Positions 7,086 through 14,838 of a stretch of 14,838 nt of DNA are shown piece by piece. The stretch covers positions 1-14,838 of the forward strand of contig WTCC01000108.1 in assembly GCA_013138755.1 (NCBI GenBank), read 5' to 3'. The DNA comes from Gammaproteobacteria bacterium (GTDB lineage Bacteria; Pseudomonadota; Gammaproteobacteria; SZUA-229). The notes under the pieces are model-generated. The model was not told where the DNA came from, made no database searches, and was given only the letters and a program-made list of their open reading frames with translations. Position 1 is the stretch's first letter, and each line of letters opens with the position of its first letter. A program made the translations under genes and the position numbers.

Positions 7086-7484
7086 TTAATCGATGACGTC
7101 TGAGATACCTGAGTCTTCTGACCAGGTTTCACCAGGTTTGAGACGGACCGCATTACCATCCACAGTCACTGTCACTTTTTTGCCTTTGCCAATACTCGAT
7201 TGATGTATGCGTACATCACCCATTCTTGAAGATTCCATGGTATTTTTATTATTAACCCATACGACGCTCTTGCCATCACTACGAGTTACATAGCCCGTCA
7301 CTTCCACCTTGTTTGTCTGTGGTGATTCGTTAATAGAATAGTTACCTGATCTAGCGGAATCTATCTGTCTGCGTTGTTGTTTATCGGTAAACAGTTTCTG
7401 TAGCTCAGTCTCATCGTATCCTGCAAATAAAGCATTATTGGACAGGATGCACACCAGACTCAGGATGAATGTCTTAACTTGCAT
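7086..7484 (-). CDS. Small periplasmic pilus assembly protein, MshK-like
   Basis: 132 residues with a clear signal peptide (MQVKTFILSLVCILSNNALFA, cut near A21). Then comes a helical LQKLFTDKQQRRQID segment and a beta domain with VTGYVTRSDGKSVVWVNN, a strand-turn-strand part and VRLKPGETW. The pattern of a short N-terminal helix and one small beta domain, and the place after the PilO-like gene, fit MshK, which is thought to act as a partner of the MSHA secretin complex. ATG 7484 is chosen because AGGTAGGA lies five bases upstream and the product then begins with the signal peptide; the longer frame from 7538 would hide it. It overlaps the PilO-like gene by 11 bases. Sequence similarity to MshK is inferred by eye. 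Confidence 0.78.
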   Translation of the reverse strand: MQVKTFILSLVCILSNNALFAGYDETELQKLFTDKQQRRQIDSARSGNYSINESPQTNKVEVTGYVTRSDGKSVVWVNNKNTMESSRMGDVRIHQSSIGKGKKVTVTVDGNAVRLKPGETWSEDSGISDVID

Positions 7485-8091
7485 TTTTCCTACCTTTCTT
7501 AGCTTTAGAACCCCTGAAGGTATACCAGCCGAGCTCACAGTAAGCCTTCATGTTATTGTCAGTATCTACAATTTTATGACTGATTTTTTCGATTTTGCAT
7601 TTATCCACTGTGTACAGGCCATCCGCTTTTTCCAGATCATTGAGTAATGCAAATAGATCACCCTCGTGTGCCATCGTTATATCCAATGTCATAACACTCT
7701 TATACACGTCGATCCCTTTATACTTACGCTTTATATTTTTCTCTGTTAGTTTCTCCTGACTGGAGATACTATATTTCACCAGGGGCATGCCACGTTTCTT
7801 AGCGGTGTTCTGAATGGTTTCAAACCAGCTCAGACGGTCCTCACTACCGACCACCCCTTGATTGACCAATTTCAAAAAATTACTTTCAAACTCATCAATG
7901 ATCTGATTGTTTTCCACTGAGTTATTTATTTTCGTCTGCCATATACGCATCGCACGTGCAGCTGACTGCTTATCTTGATAAATTTCATCCATATAATAAA
8001 ACGAGACGATAACGACTAACACACTAACGATCAGTGTTACGGTGAAAACACCCAGTGCACGCGCCAGAACAGGCGCCAACTTATCAAACAT
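7474..8091 (-). CDS. PilO/GspM-like inner-membrane assembly protein, MshJ-like
   Basis: 205 residues. A short cytoplasmic tail is followed by one membrane helix (about 13-33), a coiled-coil-like helix (about 35-75), and a small alpha/beta domain with repeated strand patterns. This is the layout of PilO, GspM and MshJ, which form the inner-membrane alignment complex with PilM/PilN and the secretin. Its ATG at 8091 overlaps the stop of the preceding PilM/PilN-like gene by eight bases, and AAGGAG lies eight bases upstream, so the start is well supported. Translational coupling is likely. Family assignment rests on shape and position, as sequence conservation in this family is low. Confidence 0.8.
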   Translation of the reverse strand: MFDKLAPVLARALGVFTVTLIVSVLVVIVSFYYMDEIYQDKQSAARAMRIWQTKINNSVENNQIIDEFESNFLKLVNQGVVGSEDRLSWFETIQNTAKKRGMPLVKYSISSQEKLTEKNIKRKYKGIDVYKSVMTLDITMAHEGDLFALLNDLEKADGLYTVDKCKIEKISHKIVDTDNNMKAYCELGWYTFRGSKAKKGRKNAS

Positions 8092-9655
8092 GGTCAGGCT
8101 CCTTCATGATGATCTTAAAGGAGAATACGCCTGTCACACCTTCATTTCTATCTCCTGCTGTATCCACACCAGACTCCGTTGAAAATTTACTTTCTGAACG
8201 TAAATCTACCGGCATCGTTAATGTTTCTACATTTTCTACTCGATTGCTGCCTTCTAAATACTGTATGATTCTTTGTATGTGTTCTATCGATGCTCGGTAA
8301 TTATTCTCGGAGTCATCAATTCGTCCGGTAACGATAACGTCATGTTTAACTGAATCAGCACTGGTAAAATTAGCCTGGTTTATCTTTTTACTCTTATCTT
8401 CAATATTAACCGCTTGCCATCTGACTTTATCGATATGCAATGTGTGCGCTGCATCCTGAGACAATATCTCACTCAGACTAATCATGAAATCTAGCGGTGA
8501 AGTTGCGCCGTTAACTTTAATCTGTTCTGCCAGATCTACTGCAGCGTTCATCACCCCGGCATTTTCAAACACTTCCTCAAAATCTTTGAATTTTTTTGAA
8601 TACAAGGCTTTATAGCTTTTCTCTTCCTTTTTTAACAACGATATCGATTTCTCATATTCCATCGCATCGGATACATTCGATTGCGTCAACAGCACAGAGG
8701 TGATCACCACGAGAAGACTCGCTGCATATAATGCAGTTGCGACAAGTTTGTTGCGGTAGCGAACGAATGTCTCACTGCTTCCATAATGCGTTGTTGAGAT
8801 TGCCTGATCTATACACAACCAGGAGAATATACTATCAGAGAATCTTTCGGCTACACCAGTTAAACCCAGAGCACGGTGGATTTCTGTCACTGGATGAATC
8901 ACGACCGGTTCTTTATCCGTCGATTTGAATGATTCTTGTAATGACTGCAACTGCTCGCTGCTGCCTATGATATGCAAATTTATTACTTCATCAACAGATA
9001 CCAGATTTTGCGCGCGTACAAATTCGATCGTACGAGTAACCTCCGGTGCTGCAAGTTTTCCTATAGAGGATATATCACTGCTGTCCTGGTTGATGATTGA
9101 CTGTCGACTCGAGAGTAGTTTTCCGTCTCTGAATAAGGTCTGCCTAACATTACTATTAACCTGTTGGCTGATCAGTAGAACGACACCACTTGTCGCATTG
9201 AGTGTCTTCAGTATCTTCTTACTGATTATCGGCAAGGTCCATATCCCTGATAAAGGCACCTCGCATTCATCGATTATGGTCAACCATGACTGGATCAATT
9301 TCGGGTTCGTCATCGCTCCCAGCAGAACGATATCGTCTCTTCTGCCTTCCTTCTCTCTACCGATTAATTCGTGATAACAGTAGTCTTGACTCGAACGATA
9401 ATAACGGTCTATTAAACGACTTATTACGGCTGCTCTGTCTTTGCTTCCAACATGAGGTATACGCTCATTCCTGAAATCTTCTTCTATGACGTCAACGAGA
9501 AATTTACCAGGGATACTCCCTGTCTGTAATAGATAATGTCGGAAATTATTCAAGCCTGTGGCTGTCGGTTCAAAAGAAGTGCTGCCCACTAGCGCTCGAC
9601 CCTTCCAATGCAGGACGCTAAGACGATAACCAGTAAAATAAAATAGACGCTTCAT
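8084..9655 (-). CDS. Fused PilM-PilN (GspL-like) inner-membrane assembly protein
   Basis: 523 residues. Residues 1 to about 300 look like a cytoplasmic actin-like PilM/GspL domain, with beta-rich start MKRLFYFTGYRLSVLHWKG and a later GIWTLPII segment. A membrane helix follows at about 303-323, then a charged coiled coil (about 330-380) and a periplasmic alpha/beta domain ending in a strand-rich tail, as in PilN. In Pseudomonas-type systems PilM and PilN are two proteins; in GspL they are one. In MSHA loci MshI occupies this role. It binds the assembly ATPase on the cytoplasmic side and the PilO-like protein on the other. It begins two bases after the platform gene stop, with an AGGGG site rather far away. 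The classical ATP-binding residues of PilM are not clearly recognisable. Confidence 0.82.
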   Translation of the reverse strand: MKRLFYFTGYRLSVLHWKGRALVGSTSFEPTATGLNNFRHYLLQTGSIPGKFLVDVIEEDFRNERIPHVGSKDRAAVISRLIDRYYRSSQDYCYHELIGREKEGRRDDIVLLGAMTNPKLIQSWLTIIDECEVPLSGIWTLPIISKKILKTLNATSGVVLLISQQVNSNVRQTLFRDGKLLSSRQSIINQDSSDISSIGKLAAPEVTRTIEFVRAQNLVSVDEVINLHIIGSSEQLQSLQESFKSTDKEPVVIHPVTEIHRALGLTGVAERFSDSIFSWLCIDQAISTTHYGSSETFVRYRNKLVATALYAASLLVVITSVLLTQSNVSDAMEYEKSISLLKKEEKSYKALYSKKFKDFEEVFENAGVMNAAVDLAEQIKVNGATSPLDFMISLSEILSQDAAHTLHIDKVRWQAVNIEDKSKKINQANFTSADSVKHDVIVTGRIDDSENNYRASIEHIQRIIQYLEGSNRVENVETLTMPVDLRSESKFSTESGVDTAGDRNEGVTGVFSFKIIMKEPDHV

Positions 9656-9657
9656 GA

Positions 9658-10866
9658 CTAAAGCTTTACCCCTGCCACAGCGTCATATACTGGTCCCAAT
9701 ACTGCCATCATGATCCACATCATGATGCCTCCGAGGACGATTGTCAGGACGGGTAAAATAGTGGGCTCTATCTTTTCAATCGATTCCTTCACCTCTCGAT
9801 TATAAAAATAACTCACGTTTAACAGAGCGTCATCCATTGCACCGGTATCTTCTCCCACCTTGATCATACGCACTATCATCGACGGAAAGACACCTACCTT
9901 TTCAAAACTTTTACTGATCATAATGCCCTCAGAAATATTATTACGAGCCTCATTGATCGATTTTTCAAGCACCATATTATCAACCATATCTTCTGATATC
10001 TTTAATGCATCAAGAACAGTTATACCTGAGCTATACATCATGGCAAAGTAATTGGCAAAACGCGCCAGCTTAATCTTCGTTACTAATGGGCCAAACAACC
10101 ATATCCTCAACTTTATGCCATCCAGAAAAAACCTGAATTCTCTATTGTTTTTTGATGCAAATTTCATCCCTGCAATAATTGCCACGGGCAAGCTGAACAC
10201 GATATACCAGTACTCGACAAAGATATTTGATATGTCGATCAGTATTCTCGTGTGCAGTGGAACCTCTGAGCCAATATTTTTAATAAACGGCAACAATTGC
10301 GGCATAAGGTATATCATCAAAAATGAAACCACCATCAGTACGATTACCGTAACGATTGCCGGATAGATCATTATCTTCTTGGTCTGCGCTATCAGTTCAT
10401 CCTGCCAACGGATAGTTTCTGCCAGATCTTTCAATACATCAGACAGTTGCCCGGTTTCCTCTCCGACACGAACAAGCGTCACATAAACTTTGTCAAATAT
10501 TGCAGGATGCTCTGCCAATGCTAACGATAATGTTTTACCGCCTTCGATATCGTCGATGACTGTCTGCAACACGTCTGTAAAATGGCTGTAATCTAAACTG
10601 TCACGGATATCTTTCAGACTGTCTATCAATGGCACGCCCGACTTGACTAACTGCTCGATATGAAAGGTGAAGTTTATTAACTCTCGCCTCGTGATGGTTT
10701 TTTTACGCAGAGTACGCTGCGTCACCTTACTCTGTTCTTTATAACTTAATAGATCAAACCCCATGCTGCCCAGACGCTTTTCCAGCTCCATCGGGTTACT
10801 CGCAACCATCGAATCGCTGCGAATTTTTCCTTTTGAATCTATGGTTCTAAATTTATAATCTGGCAC
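9658..10866 (-). CDS. mshG: Type IV pilus/T2SS inner-membrane platform protein, GspF/PilC/MshG family
   Basis: 402 residues, the normal length for the family. Two similar cytoplasmic domains (about 66-165 and 268-365) are each followed by membrane helices (about 167-190, 214-236, 368-392). Repeated signature segments are VRVGEETGQLSDVL (133-146) and IKVGEDTGAMDDAL (335-348). The protein forms the rotating platform through which the ATPase extracts pilins from the inner membrane. The start is GTG at 10866, supported by AGGA eight bases upstream; no in-frame ATG lies nearby. It follows the ATPase gene after 20 bases. The MSHA name is preferred from context; GspF or PilC would be equally good family names. 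Confidence 0.9.
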   Translation of the reverse strand: MPDYKFRTIDSKGKIRSDSMVASNPMELEKRLGSMGFDLLSYKEQSKVTQRTLRKKTITRRELINFTFHIEQLVKSGVPLIDSLKDIRDSLDYSHFTDVLQTVIDDIEGGKTLSLALAEHPAIFDKVYVTLVRVGEETGQLSDVLKDLAETIRWQDELIAQTKKIMIYPAIVTVIVLMVVSFLMIYLMPQLLPFIKNIGSEVPLHTRILIDISNIFVEYWYIVFSLPVAIIAGMKFASKNNREFRFFLDGIKLRIWLFGPLVTKIKLARFANYFAMMYSSGITVLDALKISEDMVDNMVLEKSINEARNNISEGIMISKSFEKVGVFPSMIVRMIKVGEDTGAMDDALLNVSYFYNREVKESIEKIEPTILPVLTIVLGGIMMWIMMAVLGPVYDAVAGVKL

Positions 10867-10886
10867 GATGCTGTCCTACTTCACGA

Positions 10887-12602
10887 CTACATCAATCGCT
10901 GCGTCAGATCAATGACACGCGAAACTTCTGTTATTGATGTTTTACCTTCCAGCACACAACGCACCGCGTCGTCAGCAAGGGTCATATAGCCTGTTTGCTT
11001 CGCCGTCGTTTTCAGTTCTCCCAGCGTTGCTCTTTTTGCAATCTGTTCATCCAACTCGGTATTAATTCTTAATGCTTCGATGATTGCAACGCGTCCTTTA
11101 TAACCTGTGTTATCACAGTGACTACATCCATCTGCATCATAGATCTTATGTTTATTACTATCGACTTCGATATCTAATAACTTACTTTCTATATCACTTG
11201 GTTCTTTCTCTATCTTGCAATGCGGACATAATAATCTGATCAAGCGCTGACTTATCACACCGATAATATTGCCCGTCATAATATCTGGCAATACACCGAT
11301 ATCTAACAGCCGAGGAAACGTGCCAATTGCTGAATTAGTGTGCAGTGTCGACAATACCTGATGCCCCGTCATCGCCGCACGGAAAGCCATGTCAGCCGTG
11401 TCTTCATCTCGTATCTCACCAACGAGAATAATATCTGGATCCTGTCGCATCATAGACCTGATACCATTAGCGAAGCCCATACGCGCCACTTCGTTCACTG
11501 ATGTCTGCCTGATCATGTCCATCGGATACTCGACAGGATCCTCCAGCGTCATGATGTTTACCTGCTCAGACTTTACATAGTTAAGTAGCGAATACAGAGT
11601 CGTCGTCTTACCACTACCCGTTGGGCCAGTCACCAGGATGATACCCTCTGGCCTGGCCATCATCATCTTCAATTCGTTTAGCGTGTCTTCATGTATACCA
11701 AGCTGATCGATCGGCACGATACCTTTTGCGCGGTCTAGTACACGTAATACTATATTTTCGCCATGTGTCGTCGGTTGGGCCGACACACGAAAATCAACCC
11801 TGTGACCCTGCACCTGTAAACTCAATCGTCCATCCTGTGGAATTCTTGTCTCTGCAATATTCATCGCACACATTACTTTCAATCGGACCACAATGGCTGA
11901 CCAATAATCTTTGTGCAAACTACGAATCTGCCTCAGGACGCCATCGATTCGATACCTCAATCGCAAAAAACCTTCTTCAGGCTCGAAGTGAATATCTGAT
12001 GCCTCCCGCTTTACCGCATCAGCTAAGATTGCGTCTACTAGCCTTACCAGTGGCTGACTATATTCATCCTCGGTGGCATCAAGGCTTTTATAATCCAGCT
12101 CACCTGTTTCTATCTCATGCAGTATCCCATCAACCGATAATTCGTAACCATAGAACTGATCGATCGCTTTTTTTATTTCACTCTCACCAGCAACCATCGG
12201 AATCAGTTCGATCTTTCTTCCGACTAGAGCATGAACCCGATCAAGTATCATTAGATCCGAGGCATTTTTCATCGCGACATTCAGGCGCATATTCTGCTCA
12301 TCAAAACTAACTGGCACGATGGTATATCGCTGCGCGATTTCTTTCTCGATAAGATCTAACGCGACCCTATCAGGCACAACACTAGCAAGCTCTACACTGG
12401 CAATGCCTAATACCTGACTTAAGGCATCACGCATTACCGACTCAGAAACAAAACCTAAACCAACAAGAATCTCACCCAGTAGACGACCATTCTTCTTCTG
12501 ATCGGTAATGGCAATATCCAACTGGTCGACAGAGATTAAGCCTTTTTCCAGCAGCTGCTGTCCAAGTTTTTCTTTCACGTCTGTCACATTCTGTGCATTC
12601 AT
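10887..12602 (-). CDS. mshE: Pilus assembly ATPase, MshE/PilB/GspE family
   Basis: 571 residues, complete. The N-terminal region has two successive 24-residue motifs of MshEN type: one at about 12-35 (LGQQLLEKGLISVDQL core), one at about 41-64 (LGEILVGLGFVSE core). In the family these bind cyclic di-GMP. The catalytic part has Walker A GPTGSGKT (326-333), an Asp box with E354, Walker B IILVGEIRDE with E396, a His box HQVLSTLHTN (414-423), and a zinc site of two CxxC pairs (459/462 and 493/496). All key residues are intact. It powers pilin assembly at the inner face of the membrane, acting on the platform protein encoded next. The four-base gap from the MshN-like stop implies coupled translation. 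Confidence 0.94.
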   Translation of the reverse strand: MNAQNVTDVKEKLGQQLLEKGLISVDQLDIAITDQKKNGRLLGEILVGLGFVSESVMRDALSQVLGIASVELASVVPDRVALDLIEKEIAQRYTIVPVSFDEQNMRLNVAMKNASDLMILDRVHALVGRKIELIPMVAGESEIKKAIDQFYGYELSVDGILHEIETGELDYKSLDATEDEYSQPLVRLVDAILADAVKREASDIHFEPEEGFLRLRYRIDGVLRQIRSLHKDYWSAIVVRLKVMCAMNIAETRIPQDGRLSLQVQGHRVDFRVSAQPTTHGENIVLRVLDRAKGIVPIDQLGIHEDTLNELKMMMARPEGIILVTGPTGSGKTTTLYSLLNYVKSEQVNIMTLEDPVEYPMDMIRQTSVNEVARMGFANGIRSMMRQDPDIILVGEIRDEDTADMAFRAAMTGHQVLSTLHTNSAIGTFPRLLDIGVLPDIMTGNIIGVISQRLIRLLCPHCKIEKEPSDIESKLLDIEVDSNKHKIYDADGCSHCDNTGYKGRVAIIEALRINTELDEQIAKRATLGELKTTAKQTGYMTLADDAVRCVLEGKTSITEVSRVIDLTQRLM

Positions 12603-12606
12603 TACG

Positions 12607-13971
12607 CTACAACCTGGTTATTTCGTCTATTCGTTTTTGCACAGCTTCACGTGAAAAACTAACTTGCTTATCTGATGCCTTGAGCAGACTGTCCTTATAA
12701 AAATCGACCGCTTGCTTCTGTTTGCCCAGCTGATCCATACTCACTGCAAGATTAAATAAATAATCAGCATTTCCATTATCGTATTGCCAGGCATTAAAAT
12801 AATATTCCTGTGCTTGCGACCATTTATTTAACTGTGCATAAACATTTCCCAGTGCGAAATTCAGGTGTGGCGCTTCGGGATTTTTAGCGAGTAACGATAT
12901 CAGGTATTCCTTATCCGATGATGCAGTCGACTGGTCATTATGCATACCAGCTAGTGCTGCAGTAGCAACAGGGTCTCTGGGGTCAAGATCCAACAATATT
13001 AAATAAACTTTTCTCGCTGTCGTTTGATCTTTCTCTAAGACTGCTATCGCACCTAGACCAAGTAATGCATCCCTATTATTGCTCTCTGACAGAAGGACAT
13101 CTTTATATAACTGTTTTGCTTCGATGTAATTCGCATTTTCATAAGCCAGCCAGGCATCATCCAACTTCTCGCCAACTGGGTCAGCCTTCTTCGTTCTCTT
13201 TATACTCAGCCCGGCCACTTCATTGTTTTCATTCACCTGTTTTTTCTTTGCTGGTTTCTTAATAGAGGACAACTGCTTTTTTGATTGCTCACTCTCCATA
13301 TGCTGTTTAGCGTATTTCACCTTCTCTTCAAGATCAGTATCGCTGACCAGGTTACGGATAATCTCAGATTTGTCCGGCGTTTTTTCTTTATTCGTTCTAG
13401 AACGCATCGTTTGCATAGCAATCTGATGTTTTCGTTCCAGCATCTCAATTTCAGCTTCCATATCCATATAATAATAAATACCGCCTGAGATCAGGATAAG
13501 AAAACTAACAAGTAGAACGCCTGAGATCAGAACCCGTTTACTCTGCTTAACATTTTTATTTGTTTTATATATCAACATGGACAGTGCTTCATCAGATATA
13601 ACGAATGCACTTTCATCTGACCGTTCTTCGTGGCGATAGTTTTTTTCTTCTGTCGTTACGACGGCATCGTCGTCTTGTTGCTTGTCCTCTTCCATATCAT
13701 TACGGTCTTCGTCGCCGTACTGACCTTGATCTAGCTCATCAAGACTCAATTCTTCTAACTCTATATCTTCAATTTCACCTGCATCGTCAACCGTTGGTTT
13801 ATCTGTAATATCAATTGATAAGTTTTCTGGCTGTAGATCTGGCGCTTCAGATAATGGCTTGACAGCATCATCAGCTGACAGACTTACTTCTTCTTGAGAC
13901 GCTAACCCTGCTCTAGACTTCTTCTCCTTGTCATCAGCGGCTTTCTTTAAGGCATCTAATAATAAACTCAT
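12607..13971 (-). CDS. One-pass membrane TPR protein, MshN/GspB-like
   Basis: 454 residues. The N-terminus MSLLLDALKKAADDKEKKS matches a short conserved helix seen in GspB/MshN-type proteins of secretin systems. An acidic, probably unfolded cytoplasmic stretch follows (about 25-120, rich in D, E, Q), then a single membrane helix at about 146-168, a charged linker, and tetratricopeptide repeats from about 270 to the end (DAWLAYENANYIEAKQLYK and several more). The TPRs would be periplasmic and may help place the secretin or link it to the inner-membrane complex. AAGG lies about eight bases upstream of ATG 13971, and the secretin stop is 18 bases upstream. The exact orthology to MshN is uncertain because Vibrio MshN begins differently. 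Confidence 0.82.
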   Translation of the reverse strand: MSLLLDALKKAADDKEKKSRAGLASQEEVSLSADDAVKPLSEAPDLQPENLSIDITDKPTVDDAGEIEDIELEELSLDELDQGQYGDEDRNDMEEDKQQDDDAVVTTEEKNYRHEERSDESAFVISDEALSMLIYKTNKNVKQSKRVLISGVLLVSFLILISGGIYYYMDMEAEIEMLERKHQIAMQTMRSRTNKEKTPDKSEIIRNLVSDTDLEEKVKYAKQHMESEQSKKQLSSIKKPAKKKQVNENNEVAGLSIKRTKKADPVGEKLDDAWLAYENANYIEAKQLYKDVLLSESNNRDALLGLGAIAVLEKDQTTARKVYLILLDLDPRDPVATAALAGMHNDQSTASSDKEYLISLLAKNPEAPHLNFALGNVYAQLNKWSQAQEYYFNAWQYDNGNADYLFNLAVSMDQLGKQKQAVDFYKDSLLKASDKQVSFSREAVQKRIDEITRL

Positions 13972-13989
13972 GATCGTTACCTTCTAGAG

Positions 13990-14838
13990 TCACTCTTGAT
14001 CAGATAGTTTTTTAGTGGTTTCCTGCTGAAGATCTTCTAACAAATATTTTTTGTAATCTGACAAGTCACCATCAAGGCTGGCGTGATCTATGACAACCGG
14101 GCGTATAAATATGACCAGTTCAGATTTAACAAATTCTTCTTCAGTGTAAGAAAATAGGGCACCTAAGACTGGGATACTAGAAAGGATTGGCACTCCCCGG
14201 TTTTCTTTATTGATCTGGTCTTGCATCAAGCCACCAATAATAGCGGTTTCTTTGTCGTTAATTTTCAACATCGTCTCAATTTCACGAACCTGGATTACCG
14301 GTATCTGACTAACCACTCCCTGCTCAGCAAGTATCGGATTAGGATCATCCACGAATCGGATAATCCGTGATATCGTTGGCCTTACATTTAATGTGACCTC
14401 TCTATTCTCATCGATAAAAGGCGTCACTGCCATTACGATACCGATAGGCACTGTATGAACATCAGTATCAACTACGGTCGTAGAGTTCTGATTTACTGAG
14501 CCCGAGTCAACCTCGACATCAGTGGTGAAATACACTTCGTTATCGACCACCTTTAATATCGCCGTCTGGTTGTTCAACGCCATCACTTTTGGACTAGATA
14601 AAACTTTTACATCACCAAATGTCTCTAGTGCTTTTAAGGTTATATTTAAAGGGTTACCGTTCACCACACCTGATGTCGCTAGTTCAAAAAATGGTACGGA
14701 ACCTAAATTACCACCTATGACGCTCTGTCTACCACCCTTAGTTAAAACAGTCTCCCCATTTATAATGGCTGTTTCACTCACTACCGCCCAGTTGATTCCG
14801 GCCTGATAGCTATCACTTAAGTTTACTTCTGCGATGGT
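13990..14838 (-). CDS. mshL: Outer-membrane secretin, MshL-like (partial, 5' end outside window)
   Basis: 282 residues of the C-terminal secretin domain are visible, and the frame is open at the window edge. An apparent start at 14781 is an internal GTG and not the true start, since the upstream codons continue the secretin fold (EVNLSDSYQAGINW). Recognisable parts are VLSSPKVMALNNQTA, the VGxVxxVTP-like segment VPIGIVMAVTPFIDENREV, LNVRPTISRI, IQVREIETMLKI, AIIGGLMQD, VPILSSIPVLGALF and a final ELVIFIRPVVI. The DPNP insert and the order of these blocks resemble MshL more than GspD or PilQ. The protein forms the pore through which the fibre passes. It is the first gene of the operon visible here; mshM, normally next in Vibrio, is absent. 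Confidence 0.92.
   Translation of the reverse strand, partial: TIAEVNLSDSYQAGINWAVVSETAIINGETVLTKGGRQSVIGGNLGSVPFFELATSGVVNGNPLNITLKALETFGDVKVLSSPKVMALNNQTAILKVVDNEVYFTTDVEVDSGSVNQNSTTVVDTDVHTVPIGIVMAVTPFIDENREVTLNVRPTISRIIRFVDDPNPILAEQGVVSQIPVIQVREIETMLKINDKETAIIGGLMQDQINKENRGVPILSSIPVLGALFSYTEEEFVKSELVIFIRPVVIDHASLDGDLSDYKKYLLEDLQQETTKKLSDQE

Noticed and set aside
7485..7538. Longer start for the MshK-like protein
   Set aside because: It would add 18 residues before a clear signal peptide and extend the overlap with the PilO-like gene; ATG 7484 has a strong ribosome binding site.
8925..9374. Plus-strand open frame of 149 codons
   Set aside because: Opposite the PilM-PilN-like gene, with no domain or signal features; treated as a shadow frame.
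10861..10876. TGGCACG on the plus strand, like a sigma-54 -24 box
   Set aside because: No GC-containing -12 box at the right distance, it points away from any plus-strand gene, and it overlaps the start of the platform gene.
11726..12310. Long open frame of 194 codons on the plus strand
   Set aside because: It lies wholly opposite the assembly ATPase gene, has no recognisable domain and no ribosome binding context; a shadow of the real gene.
14779..14781. Apparent start codon of the secretin at 14781
   Set aside because: It is GTG inside the reading frame; the codons upstream to the window edge encode a typical secretin segment, so the gene is simply cut by the window.

Overview
The window looks like chromosomal DNA from a gammaproteobacterium-type Gram-negative organism, with base composition roughly in the low to mid 40s percent GC by eye. 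The basis is an outer-membrane secretin, a type IV pilus/type II secretion assembly machine of the MSHA (mannose-sensitive haemagglutinin) kind, and gene families usual in that class. The exact genus cannot be fixed from the sequence. Coding density is high, and no tRNA, rRNA, insertion sequence, CRISPR array or integrase was seen.

Right part, 14838 down to 4767, all on the minus strand: one tightly packed nine-gene operon. In transcription order it holds a secretin (MshL-like, cut by the window edge), a one-pass TPR protein (MshN/GspB-like), the assembly ATPase (MshE-like), the inner-membrane platform protein (MshG/GspF-like), a fused PilM-PilN/GspL-like protein, a PilO/MshJ-like protein, a small periplasmic MshK-like protein, a large 511-residue pseudopilin without Glu5 (GspK/PilX-like), and a 256-residue prepilin. 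Genes overlap or are separated by at most 22 bases, so one transcript is likely; its promoter lies outside the window. Together they form a nearly complete pilus or pseudopilus assembly complex from outer-membrane pore to cytoplasmic motor. No prepilin peptidase and no PilT retraction ATPase are present here.

Centre, 3077-4750, plus strand: a membrane-bound histidine kinase with an HDVKN phosphorylation box resembling PrsK-type kinases, with no response regulator beside it. It converges on the pilus operon.

Left part, 2973 down to 1, minus strand: an ABC-2 type permease, a membrane-anchored TPR-like protein, a stand-alone type IV pilin gene, and the start of an ABC ATPase that runs off the window. 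The pilin gene sits between the permease/TPR pair and the ATPase. It has a good candidate sigma-54 (-24/-12) promoter and is followed by an intrinsic terminator, so it looks like a separately controlled, possibly abundant subunit.

Most interesting points: the 511-residue pseudopilin appears to carry two tandem copies of the same domain that occurs once in the next gene; the pilin gene has a sigma-54-like promoter and lies near a PrsK-like kinase, a kinase type whose known partner is a sigma-54 activator; and the order of the MSHA-like genes differs from the classical one and lacks mshM at its usual place.
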